Assembly: GCA_905211485.1 (NCBI GenBank)
Contig: CAJMAW010000002.1
Span: 1 to 54,106, forward strand
Direction of reading: 5' to 3'
DNA from: an uncultured Lentisphaeria bacterium
GTDB taxonomy: Bacteria > Verrucomicrobiota > Lentisphaeria > Victivallales > UBA1829
DNA: 54,106 nt
The notes under the pieces are model-generated. The model did not search any database. It was not told where the DNA came from and saw only the letters and a program-made list of their open reading frames with translations. Position numbers and translations under genes: made by a program. Every line of letters begins with the position of its first letter. Within the stretch, counting starts at the first letter, position 1. Below are positions 44,056 through 53,273 of this stretch, piece by piece.

Positions 44056-44189
44056 ATCTTCATGAAATGGAAGATCCTCCTTTCGTCCGGAAGTGTTTCA
44101 CTTTCCCGGCAGAAGGGATTCTCCGTTCATAAACCGTCGGGAACCAACACCGCCGTGCTTGATTCAGAAACAGAAAGAAGGATTTTTTT

Positions 44190-44873
44190 ATGCGGGAAAG
44201 CCGTTTCACTCTGATTGAACTTCTGGTCGTGATTGCGATCATCGCCCTGCTGGCATCCATTCTTCTGCCCGCGCTGAACAACGCGAAGGAAACGGCTGTG
44301 CGAATTCAGTGCACGAACAACTTGAAGCAGCTCGGGCTCGTCTCTCAAATCAATTATCACGACAGATATTCCTACATGCTCCCCATCATGCTCAGTTCGG
44401 AATGGAATGCCGCTCAATCCTACCGTTATTCCTGGCGTCAGATCCTGCAGAAGGAACTCAATCTCATCAAAGAACCGGCTTATTTCACCTGTTCCAAGAA
44501 ATTCAAGGGAAGTTCTTACCTGTATGACGCAGGCAAATATGAATGGGAAAACCGCATGTATTTTCCCCCATATTCCTATATGGTCAAAATGTCTGCCGTG
44601 CGCAATCCCTCCCGGAAAGAACTGATTCATGACGGATATGGAAATCATAACGGCAGATGGCCCGAGTTCTCTCCCGGAAACGTCAAACGCAACCCCGACA
44701 ATCCCCCAACCACCGAAAAGGAGCTCAACGACTTTCTCTATGGCCGCCATCAGCTTCTGGTCAATGTGCTTTTTACGGATCTGCATGTGGAATCCATGGA
44801 TCCCCTCCCCGTCTGGAATGACTGCTTCGGCAGCAATCGGAACGCAAATATGTTCTGGCCCCAGTATCAATAA
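44190..44873 (+). CDS. Type II secretion/pseudopilin-type protein
   Basis: 227 residues. The N-terminus has the class III signal with hydrophobic helix FTLIELLVVIAIIALLAS, with Glu5 of the mature form and Arg rather than Gly at the cleavage site, as common in Lentisphaerae. The body is small and mostly Asn/Tyr/Pro-rich, and the C-terminal block YGRHQLLVNVLFTDLHVES is the H-X9-DG-type element with DL in place of DG. Such proteins occur in dozens of copies in these genomes and are presumed extracellular pseudopilins. AAGGA lies eight bases before the ATG. Confidence 0.9.
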   Translation: MRESRFTLIELLVVIAIIALLASILLPALNNAKETAVRIQCTNNLKQLGLVSQINYHDRYSYMLPIMLSSEWNAAQSYRYSWRQILQKELNLIKEPAYFTCSKKFKGSSYLYDAGKYEWENRMYFPPYSYMVKMSAVRNPSRKELIHDGYGNHNGRWPEFSPGNVKRNPDNPPTTEKELNDFLYGRHQLLVNVLFTDLHVESMDPLPVWNDCFGSNRNANMFWPQYQ

Positions 44874-44877
44874 TCAT

Positions 44878-44913
44878 AATCAGGGGAAGAATCAGGAAAA
44901 GAATCAGGGGAGA
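44878..44913. repeat. 12-bp tandem repeat, three copies
   Basis: Three units of the form AATCAGGGGAAG/AATCAGGAAAAG/AATCAGGGGAGA (44878, 44890, 44902). It starts five bases after the pseudopilin stop, echoing the repeat behind typA. Confidence 0.8.
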
Positions 44914-45000
44914 GGCGCCGCCAGGATCAAGTCAAGTTTTTTCCCCTCTCCAGAAGAACCGGAAGGGAGAGAGGGAAAGAGGGAGAGGAAAAACCTCTCC

Positions 45001-46383
45001 TCAGAACTCGCGGTCAGAACGCTCTGAAAGATTTTCCCGGGCAAAACGGATTGCCTCTTCCCTGCCCGTCAGGATTCCTTCCAGCTGAAGGTCCCGGATT
45101 TTCTCCAGCATACGTCCGAGCGCGGGCCCAGGCTTCATGCCGAGCGCAATCAGATCTTTCCCGTTCACAAGCGGCCCCGGCAGGACGGAAGAATTTTCCT
45201 TCCCGCAGGCGAATTCTCTCATTCGGTCAAGCATCAGGACATAATTTCCCAGCATTCCATGCGAAGCGGTGCAGTCGATCCGGTGCAGTTCCAGTTCCAG
45301 CGGAAAATTCGGATCGCCCATCATTCTGCGCCATTTGGAGGCTTTCATTTTATCCACGCTGGCAAAGCGCATGTGGTTTCTCACGGCAGTGCAAACCTTT
45401 TCCGTCAGGGAGGAAGGCGCTTTCAAACGTTTCAGGATGCGTTCCGCCAGCGCAGCTCCCAGGGTTTCATGAGCGTAAAAATGGGGAATTCCTTCCGCAT
45501 CCCGGGAAAAAGTCTCGTATTTCCCGACATCATGCAGAAGCACGGTCCAGGCAATTTCCCTGCCGGGTACTGCAATGTGATCGAGCATCAGCATGGTGTG
45601 TTCAAAGACATCGCCTTCAGGATGATAGCGTTCCGGCTGCTCAAGAGCCCGGAGGCGTTCGATTTCCGGCAGAATCACCGGAAGAATTCCCAATTCCGAC
45701 ATCATGCGGAACGCCTGAGAAGGTCTCGGCCCCGTCAGCATTTTATCAAGTTCCTCCCGAATCCGCTCTGCGGAAATTCCTGCCAGGTTCGGAGCGAAAC
45801 GGCGGAGCGCCTGCGCCGTCCCGGGATCCAGACTGCAGCGGAAACGCAGTGCAAAGCGCACCGCCCGGAGAATCCTCAGAAAATCTTCCGACATCCGGAG
45901 CATCGGATCGCCGACGGTCCGGAGAATTCCCCGCCTCAAATCATGAATTCCCCCCGTGAAATCCAGGAGCATCCCGCGCTCCGGATCGTAGAAAAGAGAG
46001 TTGATCGTGAAATCTCTCCGCAGGGCGTCGCGTTCCGGATCATCGGTATAACACACATGCCCGGGATGACGTCCATCCCGGTATTCCTTCTCCTCCCGGA
46101 AAGCCGCAACCTCATACGGAATCCCGTTTTCCAGAACGAGCAGAATCCCGAAAGCCGCCCCCAGCGGATGCGAACGGGGGAAGAGACGGAGCGTCTCTTC
46201 CATCGGAGCGGCAGTGGCGATATCGAAATCAACCGGCTGCGCGCCCAGGAAAAGATCTCTCGGCGCGCCGCCCGCAAAATATGCGAGATAGCCCGCCTCC
46301 CTCAGACGTTTCACAATCCGGCATGCACCCTGATAGATCTCTGTTTTCCGCAGAGAATCCGGTGCTCTGAGAAAAAATTCCAT
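45001..46383 (-). CDS. cca: CCA tRNA nucleotidyltransferase (class II, with HD domain)
   Basis: 460 residues. It adds or repairs the CCA end of tRNA. Nucleotidyltransferase motifs: FAGGAPRDLFLG (about 36-47; the usual GG[AV]VRD with Pro in place of Val) and the carboxylates in VDFDIAT; ERDALRRDFTINSL is the B motif. The head, neck and body helices follow, then an HD phosphohydrolase segment (HTMLMLDHIA, LLHDVGK, HETLG). The relative could also be a poly(A) polymerase, but the HD-type architecture favours CCA. The encoded CCA of the tRNAs in this window means the role may be repair. Divergent from nadD. Confidence 0.9.
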   Translation of the reverse strand: MEFFLRAPDSLRKTEIYQGACRIVKRLREAGYLAYFAGGAPRDLFLGAQPVDFDIATAAPMEETLRLFPRSHPLGAAFGILLVLENGIPYEVAAFREEKEYRDGRHPGHVCYTDDPERDALRRDFTINSLFYDPERGMLLDFTGGIHDLRRGILRTVGDPMLRMSEDFLRILRAVRFALRFRCSLDPGTAQALRRFAPNLAGISAERIREELDKMLTGPRPSQAFRMMSELGILPVILPEIERLRALEQPERYHPEGDVFEHTMLMLDHIAVPGREIAWTVLLHDVGKYETFSRDAEGIPHFYAHETLGAALAERILKRLKAPSSLTEKVCTAVRNHMRFASVDKMKASKWRRMMGDPNFPLELELHRIDCTASHGMLGNYVLMLDRMREFACGKENSSVLPGPLVNGKDLIALGMKPGPALGRMLEKIRDLQLEGILTGREEAIRFARENLSERSDREF

Positions 46384-46409
46384 GAATCTTCAAATCTTCC
46401 GCTTGCCAT

Positions 46410-46437
46410 TTGCCTTTTGAGGCTTACAATATATATT
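46410..46437 (+). promoter_or_regulatory. Candidate promoter of nadD
   Basis: TTGCCT (46410-46415) and TATATT (46432-46437), 16-base spacing, about 28 bases before the nadD start codon, in the divergent gap with cca. Confidence 0.45.
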
Positions 46438-46464
46438 CTTTTCGGATTTTACAAGGATCAATTC

Positions 46465-47109
46465 ATGAAAACAGCGGTTTTCGGAGGCACGTTTGATCCG
46501 GTGCACCTCGGCCATACAGGACTTGCGAAGGCAGTGCTGGAGAGGGGGTATGCGGACCGGGTTCTCTTCGTCCCGGCGGCTCTGCCGCCTCATAAGGACG
46601 GAGAGCTTGTCACGCCCTTTGAAATCAGGCTCGAACTTCTTCGGGCGGCACTGGGAAAACAGTCCGGATTTCAACTGGATCCAATTGAATCCGAAAGAGA
46701 TGGAAAATCCTATACCATCGACACCATGCGCCTTCTCTCCGCAAGACATCCGGGAGTGGAATTTCTGCTCCTGATCGGGACGGACAGTCTCCGGACCCTG
46801 CATCTCTGGCATCAGGCTGGGGAACTTGCGGAGGAATTCCGCTGTCTGATCTATCCAAGGCGCTCTGCTCCGGCGGAAGATCATGAACTTCTGAAGCACT
46901 GGCCGCGTGAACAAGTCGAAATCTTCCGGAAAAGCAGAATGACAGGCATGCCTGAATTTTCCTGTTCCTCCTCGGAAATCAGGGAAGCCCTGATCTCGGG
47001 ACATCCGGAAGAGGCGGAACAGCGGCTCGATCCTGCTGTGTTCCGCATCATCAGGGAAAAAGGAATTTATCACGGCACGGCAGACAATCAAAAACAATCG
47101 GGAGATTGA
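46465..47109 (+). CDS. nadD: Nicotinate-nucleotide adenylyltransferase
   Basis: Converts nicotinate mononucleotide and ATP to deamido-NAD in NAD synthesis. 214 residues. GGTFDPVHLGH (7-17) carries the ATP-binding HxGH, and the second motif SCSSSEIREAL stands for the usual ISST[EK]IR. AAGGA is seven bases before the ATG. The stop codon overlaps the upstream edge of rsfS, a very common pairing in bacteria. Confidence 0.95.
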   Translation: MKTAVFGGTFDPVHLGHTGLAKAVLERGYADRVLFVPAALPPHKDGELVTPFEIRLELLRAALGKQSGFQLDPIESERDGKSYTIDTMRLLSARHPGVEFLLLIGTDSLRTLHLWHQAGELAEEFRCLIYPRRSAPAEDHELLKHWPREQVEIFRKSRMTGMPEFSCSSSEIREALISGHPEEAEQRLDPAVFRIIREKGIYHGTADNQKQSGD

Positions 47110-47114
47110 TTCAC

Positions 47115-47564
47115 ATGACGGAAAAAAATATTCCCTCCGCACCGGAGAAGACTCCGGAAAAGAAAACCTCTGTCACTCCGCTTGAAATTGCCGAGCTCAG
47201 CGCAAAAGCGGCCTATGACAGGAAGGCTGAAAATCTGATCCGGCTCGACATGACGGGACTTTCCTCCGAAAGCGATCATTATGTCATCTGCACGGGCCTT
47301 TCCGAACCGCATCTCGGCGCAATTGCGGAACGGATTCAGAGAGAAGTGAGAAATCAACTCGGAGTACGTCCACTCGCTGTGGACGGCACCCCGAGAAGTC
47401 ACTGGATGATCGTCGATTACGGTTCCGTCATGATTCATATCCTGACAGAGGACGCCAGAACGAAATATCAACTTGAAAGTCTCTGGGGAGACGCTCCGAA
47501 AACCGACATCGCCGCTCGTCTCGACGCCGAAGCGGAAAAAAGAAGACTTCACCCCTCCTCCTGA
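47115..47564 (+). CDS. rsfS: Ribosomal silencing factor RsfS
   Basis: Binds uL14 on the 50S subunit and blocks joining with 30S when nutrients are scarce. 149 residues after a Lys/Glu/Pro-rich tail of about 22. The RsfS core is clear: KAENLIRLDMTGLSSESDHYVICTG, then RSHWMIVDYGSVMIHIL. The ATG at 47115 is preceded by GGGAG; a TTG at 47106 overlaps the nadD stop but has no better support. Likely one mRNA with nadD. Confidence 0.95.
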   Translation: MTEKNIPSAPEKTPEKKTSVTPLEIAELSAKAAYDRKAENLIRLDMTGLSSESDHYVICTGLSEPHLGAIAERIQREVRNQLGVRPLAVDGTPRSHWMIVDYGSVMIHILTEDARTKYQLESLWGDAPKTDIAARLDAEAEKRRLHPSS

Positions 47565-47736
47565 GAGATGAGGAGAAACTGAGGGGAAAAAATCCCCGGG
47601 GGGCGCTTGTTTTCTCCCATGATTTCCTCTGCCTCCTCCTTTTTTCCCCCTTCCCTTCAGAGAGTCCCCACATCGGAGATAAAAGCCATCCCATGCAGCA
47701 GTCTTCACATACATACTTTCCATATCCTGATTTTTC

Positions 47737-48396
47737 ATGACCATGCAGAACAACTGGAATGAATTCGACTGGGAAAAAGAGCTCCGCAAGGATGATGAAC
47801 GCATCCATACCTACATGAGCGAACTTCCCAGATACATTGATCTTCCCGATGAAGACGGCATCATCATGAAGCAGATCCAGCGCCGCGGAGAACTTGTCCC
47901 CCACGGCGCCGCGGGGTCCTGGCCGCCGCCCTTCTCCGATGACTTCGGAGAGGACGACCCCGAAGAGGATCAGAACGATTCCCCTTCCCGCGACGACTGG
48001 CAGAAACACGAGGGCGCCGACATCTACATCCTCTCCGGCAAGCTCGCCCGCGAATTCTGCGTTCTTTACTCGGATGCGGACAGCTCCGATACGGAGGTAA
48101 CCTCGCTTTATCTTTTCATTCTCTGCTCACTGGGGAAAATCATGGCCCGATCCGGCGACATTATCGACATGCCTCCCGGGGAAGAGCTCCCCCTCCGAAC
48201 GGCGCTCTGCAAACGTCTTTTGTCCGGACTCAACGCCGTGATGGGCAAAACGCTCCGGCTTGCGGAGCGGAATCCGGAACAGTCCGACACCTTCGAGAGT
48301 CTCCTGAAAGAACTCCAGATTCTCCGCGAACGCATACTTCTTCTGCTCAGGAACTCCCGGAACGGCGGCCGTCAGACCGGAGGGAATCCGTCATAA
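47737..48396 (+). CDS. Acidic helical protein of unknown function
   Basis: 219 residues with no signal peptide or membrane segment. Residues 1-55 are charged and helical (EFDWEKELRKDDERIHTYMSELP), 60-85 are rich in Pro/Asp/Glu and probably disordered, and the rest is helical with Leu-rich repeats, ending in a basic Arg/Gly tail. No recognised domain. It follows rsfS after a 172-base gap without a visible terminator, so it may be cotranscribed. A GC-rich but non-homologous start makes the exact N-terminus (47737 or 47743) uncertain. Confidence 0.7.
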   Translation: MTMQNNWNEFDWEKELRKDDERIHTYMSELPRYIDLPDEDGIIMKQIQRRGELVPHGAAGSWPPPFSDDFGEDDPEEDQNDSPSRDDWQKHEGADIYILSGKLAREFCVLYSDADSSDTEVTSLYLFILCSLGKIMARSGDIIDMPPGEELPLRTALCKRLLSGLNAVMGKTLRLAERNPEQSDTFESLLKELQILRERILLLLRNSRNGGRQTGGNPS

Positions 48397-48478
48397 AACC
48401 GTTTTTTCCCCATCCCATCCACACCCGCTGGAGAGACTTCCCTTCTCTTCAAAAAGCTTGCAGAAAATCTTTTTCCCG

Positions 48479-48508
48479 TTCGACATCGGTCCAAACAGAG
48501 ACTATATT
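48479..48508 (+). promoter_or_regulatory. Candidate promoter of the esterase gene
   Basis: TTCGAC (48479-48484) and TATATT (48503-48508), 18-base spacing, about 34 bases before the ATG. Confidence 0.4.
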
Positions 48509-48541
48509 AACAGGATTCATTCAACACAGGAAAATTCTGCC

Positions 48542-49366
48542 ATGAAAACCTACTTTGATGAAATTCCTCTCTGGGAAAAAGAGCCGATCCCCTTCCGGGA
48601 AAACTCCGATGCGGAAAAACAGGAACACTTCCTGCAGGAAGTTCAGGACGGAATCGACCGTCTCACTGACGTCACGCGCCCCGCCATCAGATTCTTTCCG
48701 GTATCCGGCAGGGGTCCTCATCCGGCGGTGCTGGTCTGTCCTGGAGGGGGATACGGGATTCTGGCATGGAATCATGAAGGGATAGACATCTGCTCGTATT
48801 TCAACAGCATCGGCTTTTCCGCGTTTCTACTGAAGTACCGCTGCCCGGACAGACGCGCCGCGGCTCATGCGGACGCTGCGCGAGCCATGCGCCTGATCCG
48901 AGCGAAAGCGGATCATTTTCAAGTAGATCCTTGCAGAATCGGGATTCTCGGATTCTCTGCCGGAGCCCATCTGGCCGCCACGCTTTCGGCTCCGGCGGAT
49001 CCGCTCCCTTATGAGCCGGAAGATGAGATTGACCGCAGTTTTTCCTGCCGGCCGGATTACAGCGCCCTGATCTATCCGGCCTATCTCCGCGATCCCGCGA
49101 AGGGAGACGGACTGGAGCTTCAGGCGGAATTCAAGCCGGATCAGACCTGCCCTCCGGTCTTCCTGCTTCAGACGCAGGACGATGAAATCCAGGCGGAAAA
49201 TTCCATTTCCTGGTTTCTTGCCATGAAACGGGCCGGAGTCAAGGCCGAACTTCACATCTACCCGGAAGGTGGACACGGCTACGGCATTCTCCGGACAGGG
49301 AACCCCGTATCCAACTGGCCGCTTCTCGCCGCTGACTGGTTCCGCAGACAGGCAGGCCTGCAATAA
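48542..49366 (+). CDS. Alpha/beta hydrolase, xylan-esterase/BD-FAE-like
   Basis: 274 residues, cytoplasmic. The N-terminus MKTYFDEIPLWEKEPIPF is followed by VLVCPGGGYGILAWNHEG, the oxyanion region of BD-FAE/acetyl-xylan-esterase-like hydrolases. The nucleophile lies in ILGFSAGAHLA (GxSxG); the acid is probably Asp in LLQTQDDEI, and the His is in PEGGHGYG. Such enzymes remove acyl groups from plant polysaccharides, in keeping with the glycosidases in this window. Single gene. Confidence 0.9.
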   Translation: MKTYFDEIPLWEKEPIPFRENSDAEKQEHFLQEVQDGIDRLTDVTRPAIRFFPVSGRGPHPAVLVCPGGGYGILAWNHEGIDICSYFNSIGFSAFLLKYRCPDRRAAAHADAARAMRLIRAKADHFQVDPCRIGILGFSAGAHLAATLSAPADPLPYEPEDEIDRSFSCRPDYSALIYPAYLRDPAKGDGLELQAEFKPDQTCPPVFLLQTQDDEIQAENSISWFLAMKRAGVKAELHIYPEGGHGYGILRTGNPVSNWPLLAADWFRRQAGLQ

Positions 49367-49443
49367 AAAAAAACGATAGATGATCCAATCCGATGATGCA
49401 ATGCAGCCGTTCAGCAACGGCAAAAGGGAGTTGAAGCAGAAAA

Positions 49444-50568
49444 ATGAATTTATCCATGCGGAAAAAAGTGGTAAAATCCTGTCATAGAGTCGTGGTGAAG
49501 GCCGGGACGAGGCTCCTGACAGATCCCGAGGCGCTGCCCGAACTGGTGAGACAGATCAAGGCGGTCCGCGACACTGGCAGACAAGTCATACTCATCTCCT
49601 CCGGCGCGGTCGGGACTGCGATGAAGACACTGGGGCTGACAAAGCGTCCGCGCCATCTGTCCGAAGTGCAGGCTCTTGCGGCCATGGGGCAGGTCAAACT
49701 CATGTCCGCCTACGAAACGGAATGCGAAAAGCTCGGATTCCGGACCGCACAGATTCTCCTGACCGCGGACGATCTCCGTTCCAGGGAACGGCATCTCAAT
49801 ACCTGCAACTGCATCGAATCCCTGCTGGCACGCGACGTGTTGCCCATCATCAATGAAAACGACCCCGTCTCCGTCGACGAACTCAAATTCGGCGACAACG
49901 ACACTCTCGCCTCCATGCTCGCCTCCATGACGCGCTCCGATCTGACCATCATTCTGACCACTGTGGACGGCCTGCTCCGCCCGAATCCAGACGGCAGTCT
50001 GGGAGAACGGATCTCCCTTGTCGCCGGAGTCACAGCAGAACAGCGCGCCATGGCCTCCGGCACCGATGACGGCAATATGTCTATCGGCGGCATGGCCACA
50101 AAAGTCAAGGCCGCCGAGGTCCTGAACTCAGCGGGAGAAGCGCTCTGGATCGCCTCCGGAAAAATCGACCGCATTCTCGAACGCATTTTCAACGCCGAGG
50201 ATGTCGGCACCCTGTTCATTCCTGCGGAAGGCATGCGGAAACTTGAGTCGAAGAAACGCTGGATCGCAACCTTCTCCAGAATTTCCGGAAAAATCTTTGT
50301 GGATTCCGGAGCGGTCCGTGCGCTGAGGAAAACCTCCTGCAGTCTTCTGCCTTCGGGGGCAACGGCCGTGGAGGGGGCTTTCAAGCGCGGAGACATTGTA
50401 GAAGTCCTTGCCGAGGATGGATCCCTCGTCGCCAGGGGACAGACCAACTTCTCCGCCGCCGACTGCCGGAAACTCCTCGGCCACCAGAGCTCCGACATCA
50501 GCAACATCCTCAAATGCGACGCCGAGGAAGAACTCATCCACCGCAACAATCTCGTCATCATCCGATAA
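49444..50568 (+). CDS. proB: Glutamate 5-kinase with C-terminal PUA domain
   Basis: First step of proline synthesis from glutamate. 374 residues. Amino-acid-kinase fold: RVVVKAGTRLL, VILISSGAVGTAM, the glutamate site INENDPVSVDELKFGDNDTLA, and the TDDGNMSIGGMATKVKAA loop. The PUA domain is at about 285-360. No proA is adjacent. The next gene starts 50 bases after the stop, and its in-frame upstream extension overlaps this end in another frame. Confidence 0.97.
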   Translation: MNLSMRKKVVKSCHRVVVKAGTRLLTDPEALPELVRQIKAVRDTGRQVILISSGAVGTAMKTLGLTKRPRHLSEVQALAAMGQVKLMSAYETECEKLGFRTAQILLTADDLRSRERHLNTCNCIESLLARDVLPIINENDPVSVDELKFGDNDTLASMLASMTRSDLTIILTTVDGLLRPNPDGSLGERISLVAGVTAEQRAMASGTDDGNMSIGGMATKVKAAEVLNSAGEALWIASGKIDRILERIFNAEDVGTLFIPAEGMRKLESKKRWIATFSRISGKIFVDSGAVRALRKTSCSLLPSGATAVEGAFKRGDIVEVLAEDGSLVARGQTNFSAADCRKLLGHQSSDISNILKCDAEEELIHRNNLVIIR

Positions 50569-50617
50569 TCCGAACTCAGATAATCCAACAAATCCCGAAG
50601 AAGGTTTTCCTCTACCC

Positions 50618-51967
50618 ATGCTCTTCTATATCAAAACCTACGGATGCCAGATGAACGAAAGGGATTCCGAATCCGCCGCCGCACTGCTCTCCGCTGCCGG
50701 ATTCACACAGACCAGCGATGAATCCGAAGCAGACATTTTCCTTCTGAACACCTGCAGCGTCCGGGATCAGGCGGAACGCAAAGCCATCGGGAAACTCGGC
50801 AATCTGGGCCGTCTGCGCAGGGAAAAGCCAAACAGTATTTTCGGCATCATGGGCTGTATGGCTCAAAGCCGCGGTTCGGAACTGCTGAAGACGATTCCCC
50901 ATCTGGATTTTGTCATCGGCACGGACCAGATCCATGCCCTCCCGGAAACCGTGCAGGCCGTTCTTGCGGGGAAAAGAAAACTGGAACGGACCGGGCGGAA
51001 CCGGCCTGACACTCCCGGAATTGATTCCCACAGAATGAAAAACGGAATACCCCGTTTTTCGGCATTTCTTTCCATCATGCGCGGCTGCAACCGGCATTGC
51101 AGTTACTGCATTGTCCCCAGTGTCCGCGGACCGGAAAGAAGCAGGAAGATGGAGGATATTCTGGAGGAGGCGAAAATTCTGGCGGATGCGGGGGTCCGTG
51201 AAATCATGCTTCTGGGGCAGAATGTGGCCGCTTACGGGCTCGGGGCCGTTCCGCCGCCAGCGGATGATCTTTCGCCGTTTGCGGAACTTCTGGAAAAACT
51301 CAGCGGAATTGATGCTTTGAAGCGGATCCGTTTTACTTCACCGCATCCGGCATTTTTCAACAAGCGCCTGATCCACGCCGTCGCGGAACTGCCGAAGGTG
51401 TGCAAGTGCATTCACCTGCCGCTGCAATCGGGGTCGGACCGTATTTTGAAGCTGATGAATCGGCCGTATGATGCGGAGCATTACAGAAAAATCACGGAAA
51501 GTCTGAAAGGGCTGGTGCCGGAGATTGCCTTCTCCACGGACGTGATTGTCGGCTTCCCCACGGAAACGGAGGAGGATTTCCTCCGCACCCGCGAACTCAT
51601 GGAAGAGGTTGCCTTCGACAACGCCTTCATTTTCAAATACTCCCCGAGAAAAGGAACCCGTTCTGCCGAAATGGAGGATGATGTCCCGCAGGAAACGAAG
51701 GAACTCAGAAACGCCATTCTTCTGAAGGATCTGGAAACCCGTCAGGAAAAGAGGAACGCCCTTCTTTCCGGAAAGATCTTCGAGGTCCTGGTCGAGGGGC
51801 CGAGCAAGCGGAACCCGAAACGTTTTTCAGGCCGTACCGATCATTTCAAAACCGTCCTGTTCGAGCCGGAGCCGGGGGTGAAGCCCGGGGATTTCGTTTC
51901 TGTCAAAATCACACGGACTACGCCCATGTCCCTTTACGGGCAGATCGTCCATCCGGGAGAAGATTGA
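50618..51967 (+). CDS. miaB: tRNA-2-methylthio-N6-dimethylallyladenosine synthase MiaB
   Basis: A radical-SAM methylthiotransferase that modifies A37 of tRNAs. 449 residues. The auxiliary Fe-S cluster Cys are C10 (YGCQMN), C46 and C80; the radical SAM CxxxCxxC is C157-C161-C164 in RGCNRHCSYCIVP, followed by VRGPERSR. The C-terminal TRAM domain ends near LYGQIVHPGED. The start at 50618 is set by homology; longer in-frame starts would overlap proB. Close to proB, so probably cotranscribed. Confidence 0.96.
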   Translation: MLFYIKTYGCQMNERDSESAAALLSAAGFTQTSDESEADIFLLNTCSVRDQAERKAIGKLGNLGRLRREKPNSIFGIMGCMAQSRGSELLKTIPHLDFVIGTDQIHALPETVQAVLAGKRKLERTGRNRPDTPGIDSHRMKNGIPRFSAFLSIMRGCNRHCSYCIVPSVRGPERSRKMEDILEEAKILADAGVREIMLLGQNVAAYGLGAVPPPADDLSPFAELLEKLSGIDALKRIRFTSPHPAFFNKRLIHAVAELPKVCKCIHLPLQSGSDRILKLMNRPYDAEHYRKITESLKGLVPEIAFSTDVIVGFPTETEEDFLRTRELMEEVAFDNAFIFKYSPRKGTRSAEMEDDVPQETKELRNAILLKDLETRQEKRNALLSGKIFEVLVEGPSKRNPKRFSGRTDHFKTVLFEPEPGVKPGDFVSVKITRTTPMSLYGQIVHPGED

Positions 51968-52011
51968 TTTTCCCCTCTCGTTCCGGGAATAATTCCCGCA
52001 GTCCGCCAGAT

Positions 52012-52578
52012 TCAAATCTTCGCGTCTCCCCACCGATGGGCTTTTCTGGCGGCAATGTACAATAAATTCCATGTTCCGTCATATCGGGAAAGGGCCGTTT
52101 TTTCCATTTTCTGCACAAGCTCTTCTTTTCCCAGGCAATATTCGGCTATATCTTAAGGGAAAAGTCCGGCAAGTTTTTTTGATTTCCGCATATTCGTCCC
52201 GGGCTTCCTTGTGAGTGCGCATATAATCCCGGAAAGCAAGGTGCCTGCCGATGTTGTGCCAGTCGTCGGCCTGGAAGATGTGGATCTGGTGAGTTCGCTC
52301 GTCTCCGCCCTTGCGGAAATAACGCCTGCCGGGCATCCCGAATTTGCCGAGAGGTTCATAACCGATATCGGAAAATCTTTCCGCAGAAGCATCCGCCTTT
52401 TCAAGGCTTCTGACAACAATCATGATGTCAATGACCGATTTGGCCGCCAGTCCGGGGACAGAGGTGCTGCCGATGTGGTACATTGCAATGGCATTCTCCT
52501 CCAGGAGCGGCAGAATTCTTTCTTTCTCCGTTTCGTATTTCAAGGCCATGTCAAGTCATAATTTTGAACAATGATGTG
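52012..52578 (-). pseudogene. Decayed GrpB/UPF0157 family gene
   Basis: GrpB-type nucleotidyltransferase relatives have the pattern V-x-Y-D-P-x-W-P, HIGSTSVPGLAAK, IDI, PGRRYFRKG, RTHQIHI and HLAFRDY, all readable here on the minus strand. The N-terminal part IIVQNYDLTWP lies in one frame. A lost T at about 52543-52546 (CCTTGA for CCTTTGA) shifts to the frame LKYETEKERILPLLEE and onward. A seven-A run at 52174-52180 shifts the frame again, after which LAGLFP is followed by a TAA at 52153-52155, then DIAEYCLGKEELVQ. Three lesions mark it as a pseudogene, although an intact 156-residue frame remains. Confidence 0.75.
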
Positions 52579-52978
52579 CTGCGCTATGAGGGAGTTTCCT
52601 GTTGTTTTATGTTTGCTCAGACTTTTTGTTTGAAGCGGCTCATGCTGAGTGCAATTCCGCCGTCTATATATATGTGCTGCGGAGGAAAAAGCGCCGCCGA
52701 TGTTTCACAGCACCCGTATTTCCCCTTTCCCTCTTTCTCTGCAATGAAAAAAACTTCTGCAACAGGAATATCAGTCTTCCGGATGATTCCTCCCTACAGC
52801 GTGAAGCAAAGACGGCTGCAGGAGAAGAAAAAGGAGATTATTCATACGCGCTGCCCCCCCCCGGGCCGGAAAGTTTTTTCACGGGACATACAGGCAAACG
52901 GGCAAGTTTCCGGAAAGAGAAAGAAGCGGAAGATTCTCCGTGTCTCCTCCGGGGAAGAGCGTCGAAAGAGGTCCGGAA
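52579..52978. other. Intergenic region, nothing recognised
   Basis: About 400 bases between the grpB relic and tRNA-Thr, with no supported gene. An open plus-strand frame runs into the tRNA and is not credible. Confidence 0.45.
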
Positions 52979-53054
52979 TGGAGCCAATGATCGGATTTGA
53001 ACCGATGACCTGCTCATTACGAGTGAGCTGCTCTACCGACTGAGCTACATTGGC
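52979..53054 (-). tRNA. tRNA-Thr (anticodon CGT)
   Basis: Cloverleaf on the minus strand: acceptor GCCAATG/CATTGGC, D arm GCTC/GAGC, anticodon stem GCTCA/TGAGC with loop CTCGTAA (anticodon CGT, reads ACG), T stem ATCGG/CCGAT. Discriminator T, encoded CCA. Confidence 0.96.
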
Positions 53055-53084
53055 AGAAGAAAGCGTTTCTCCAAGAGACTTTTC

Positions 53085-53112
53085 AATATACAACGACTTC
53101 TTTTTTTCGCAA
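53085..53112 (-). promoter_or_regulatory. Probable promoter of tRNA-Thr
   Basis: On the minus strand TTGCGA (53112-53107) and TATATT (53090-53085), 16-base spacing, about 30 bases before the mature tRNA. Confidence 0.5.
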
Positions 53113-53187
53113 GTGGAAAGCTGAAAAAAGTCGGAATATTTTCCGTCCGGAGAAACTCTGCAGAACGGGGGAAGCCCCCCATTTCTT

Positions 53188-53218
53188 CAGGGATGAGGCA
53201 AATTTTTATTCATCCCTG
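53188..53218 (-). terminator. Hairpin after the LOG gene, possible terminator
   Basis: CAGGGATGA (53188-53196) and TCATCCCTG (53210-53218) are perfect inverted copies with an AT-rich loop. A T run in the expected place is missing, so it is a weak terminator or a processing hairpin. Confidence 0.35.
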
Positions 53219-53273
53219 CCTCGGAATTCTGGCGCAACGGTCACCGGATGGGAAGGGAAGCGGAAGCAGCCAC

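Noticed and set aside
51984..51998. Palindrome CGGGAAT-A-ATTCCCG after miaB
   Set aside because: No T run follows, and the single-base spacer cannot make a normal hairpin loop, so I do not call a terminator.
52483..53043. Plus-strand frame of 186 codons before tRNA-Thr
   Set aside because: It runs antisense through the tRNA and has no family features.
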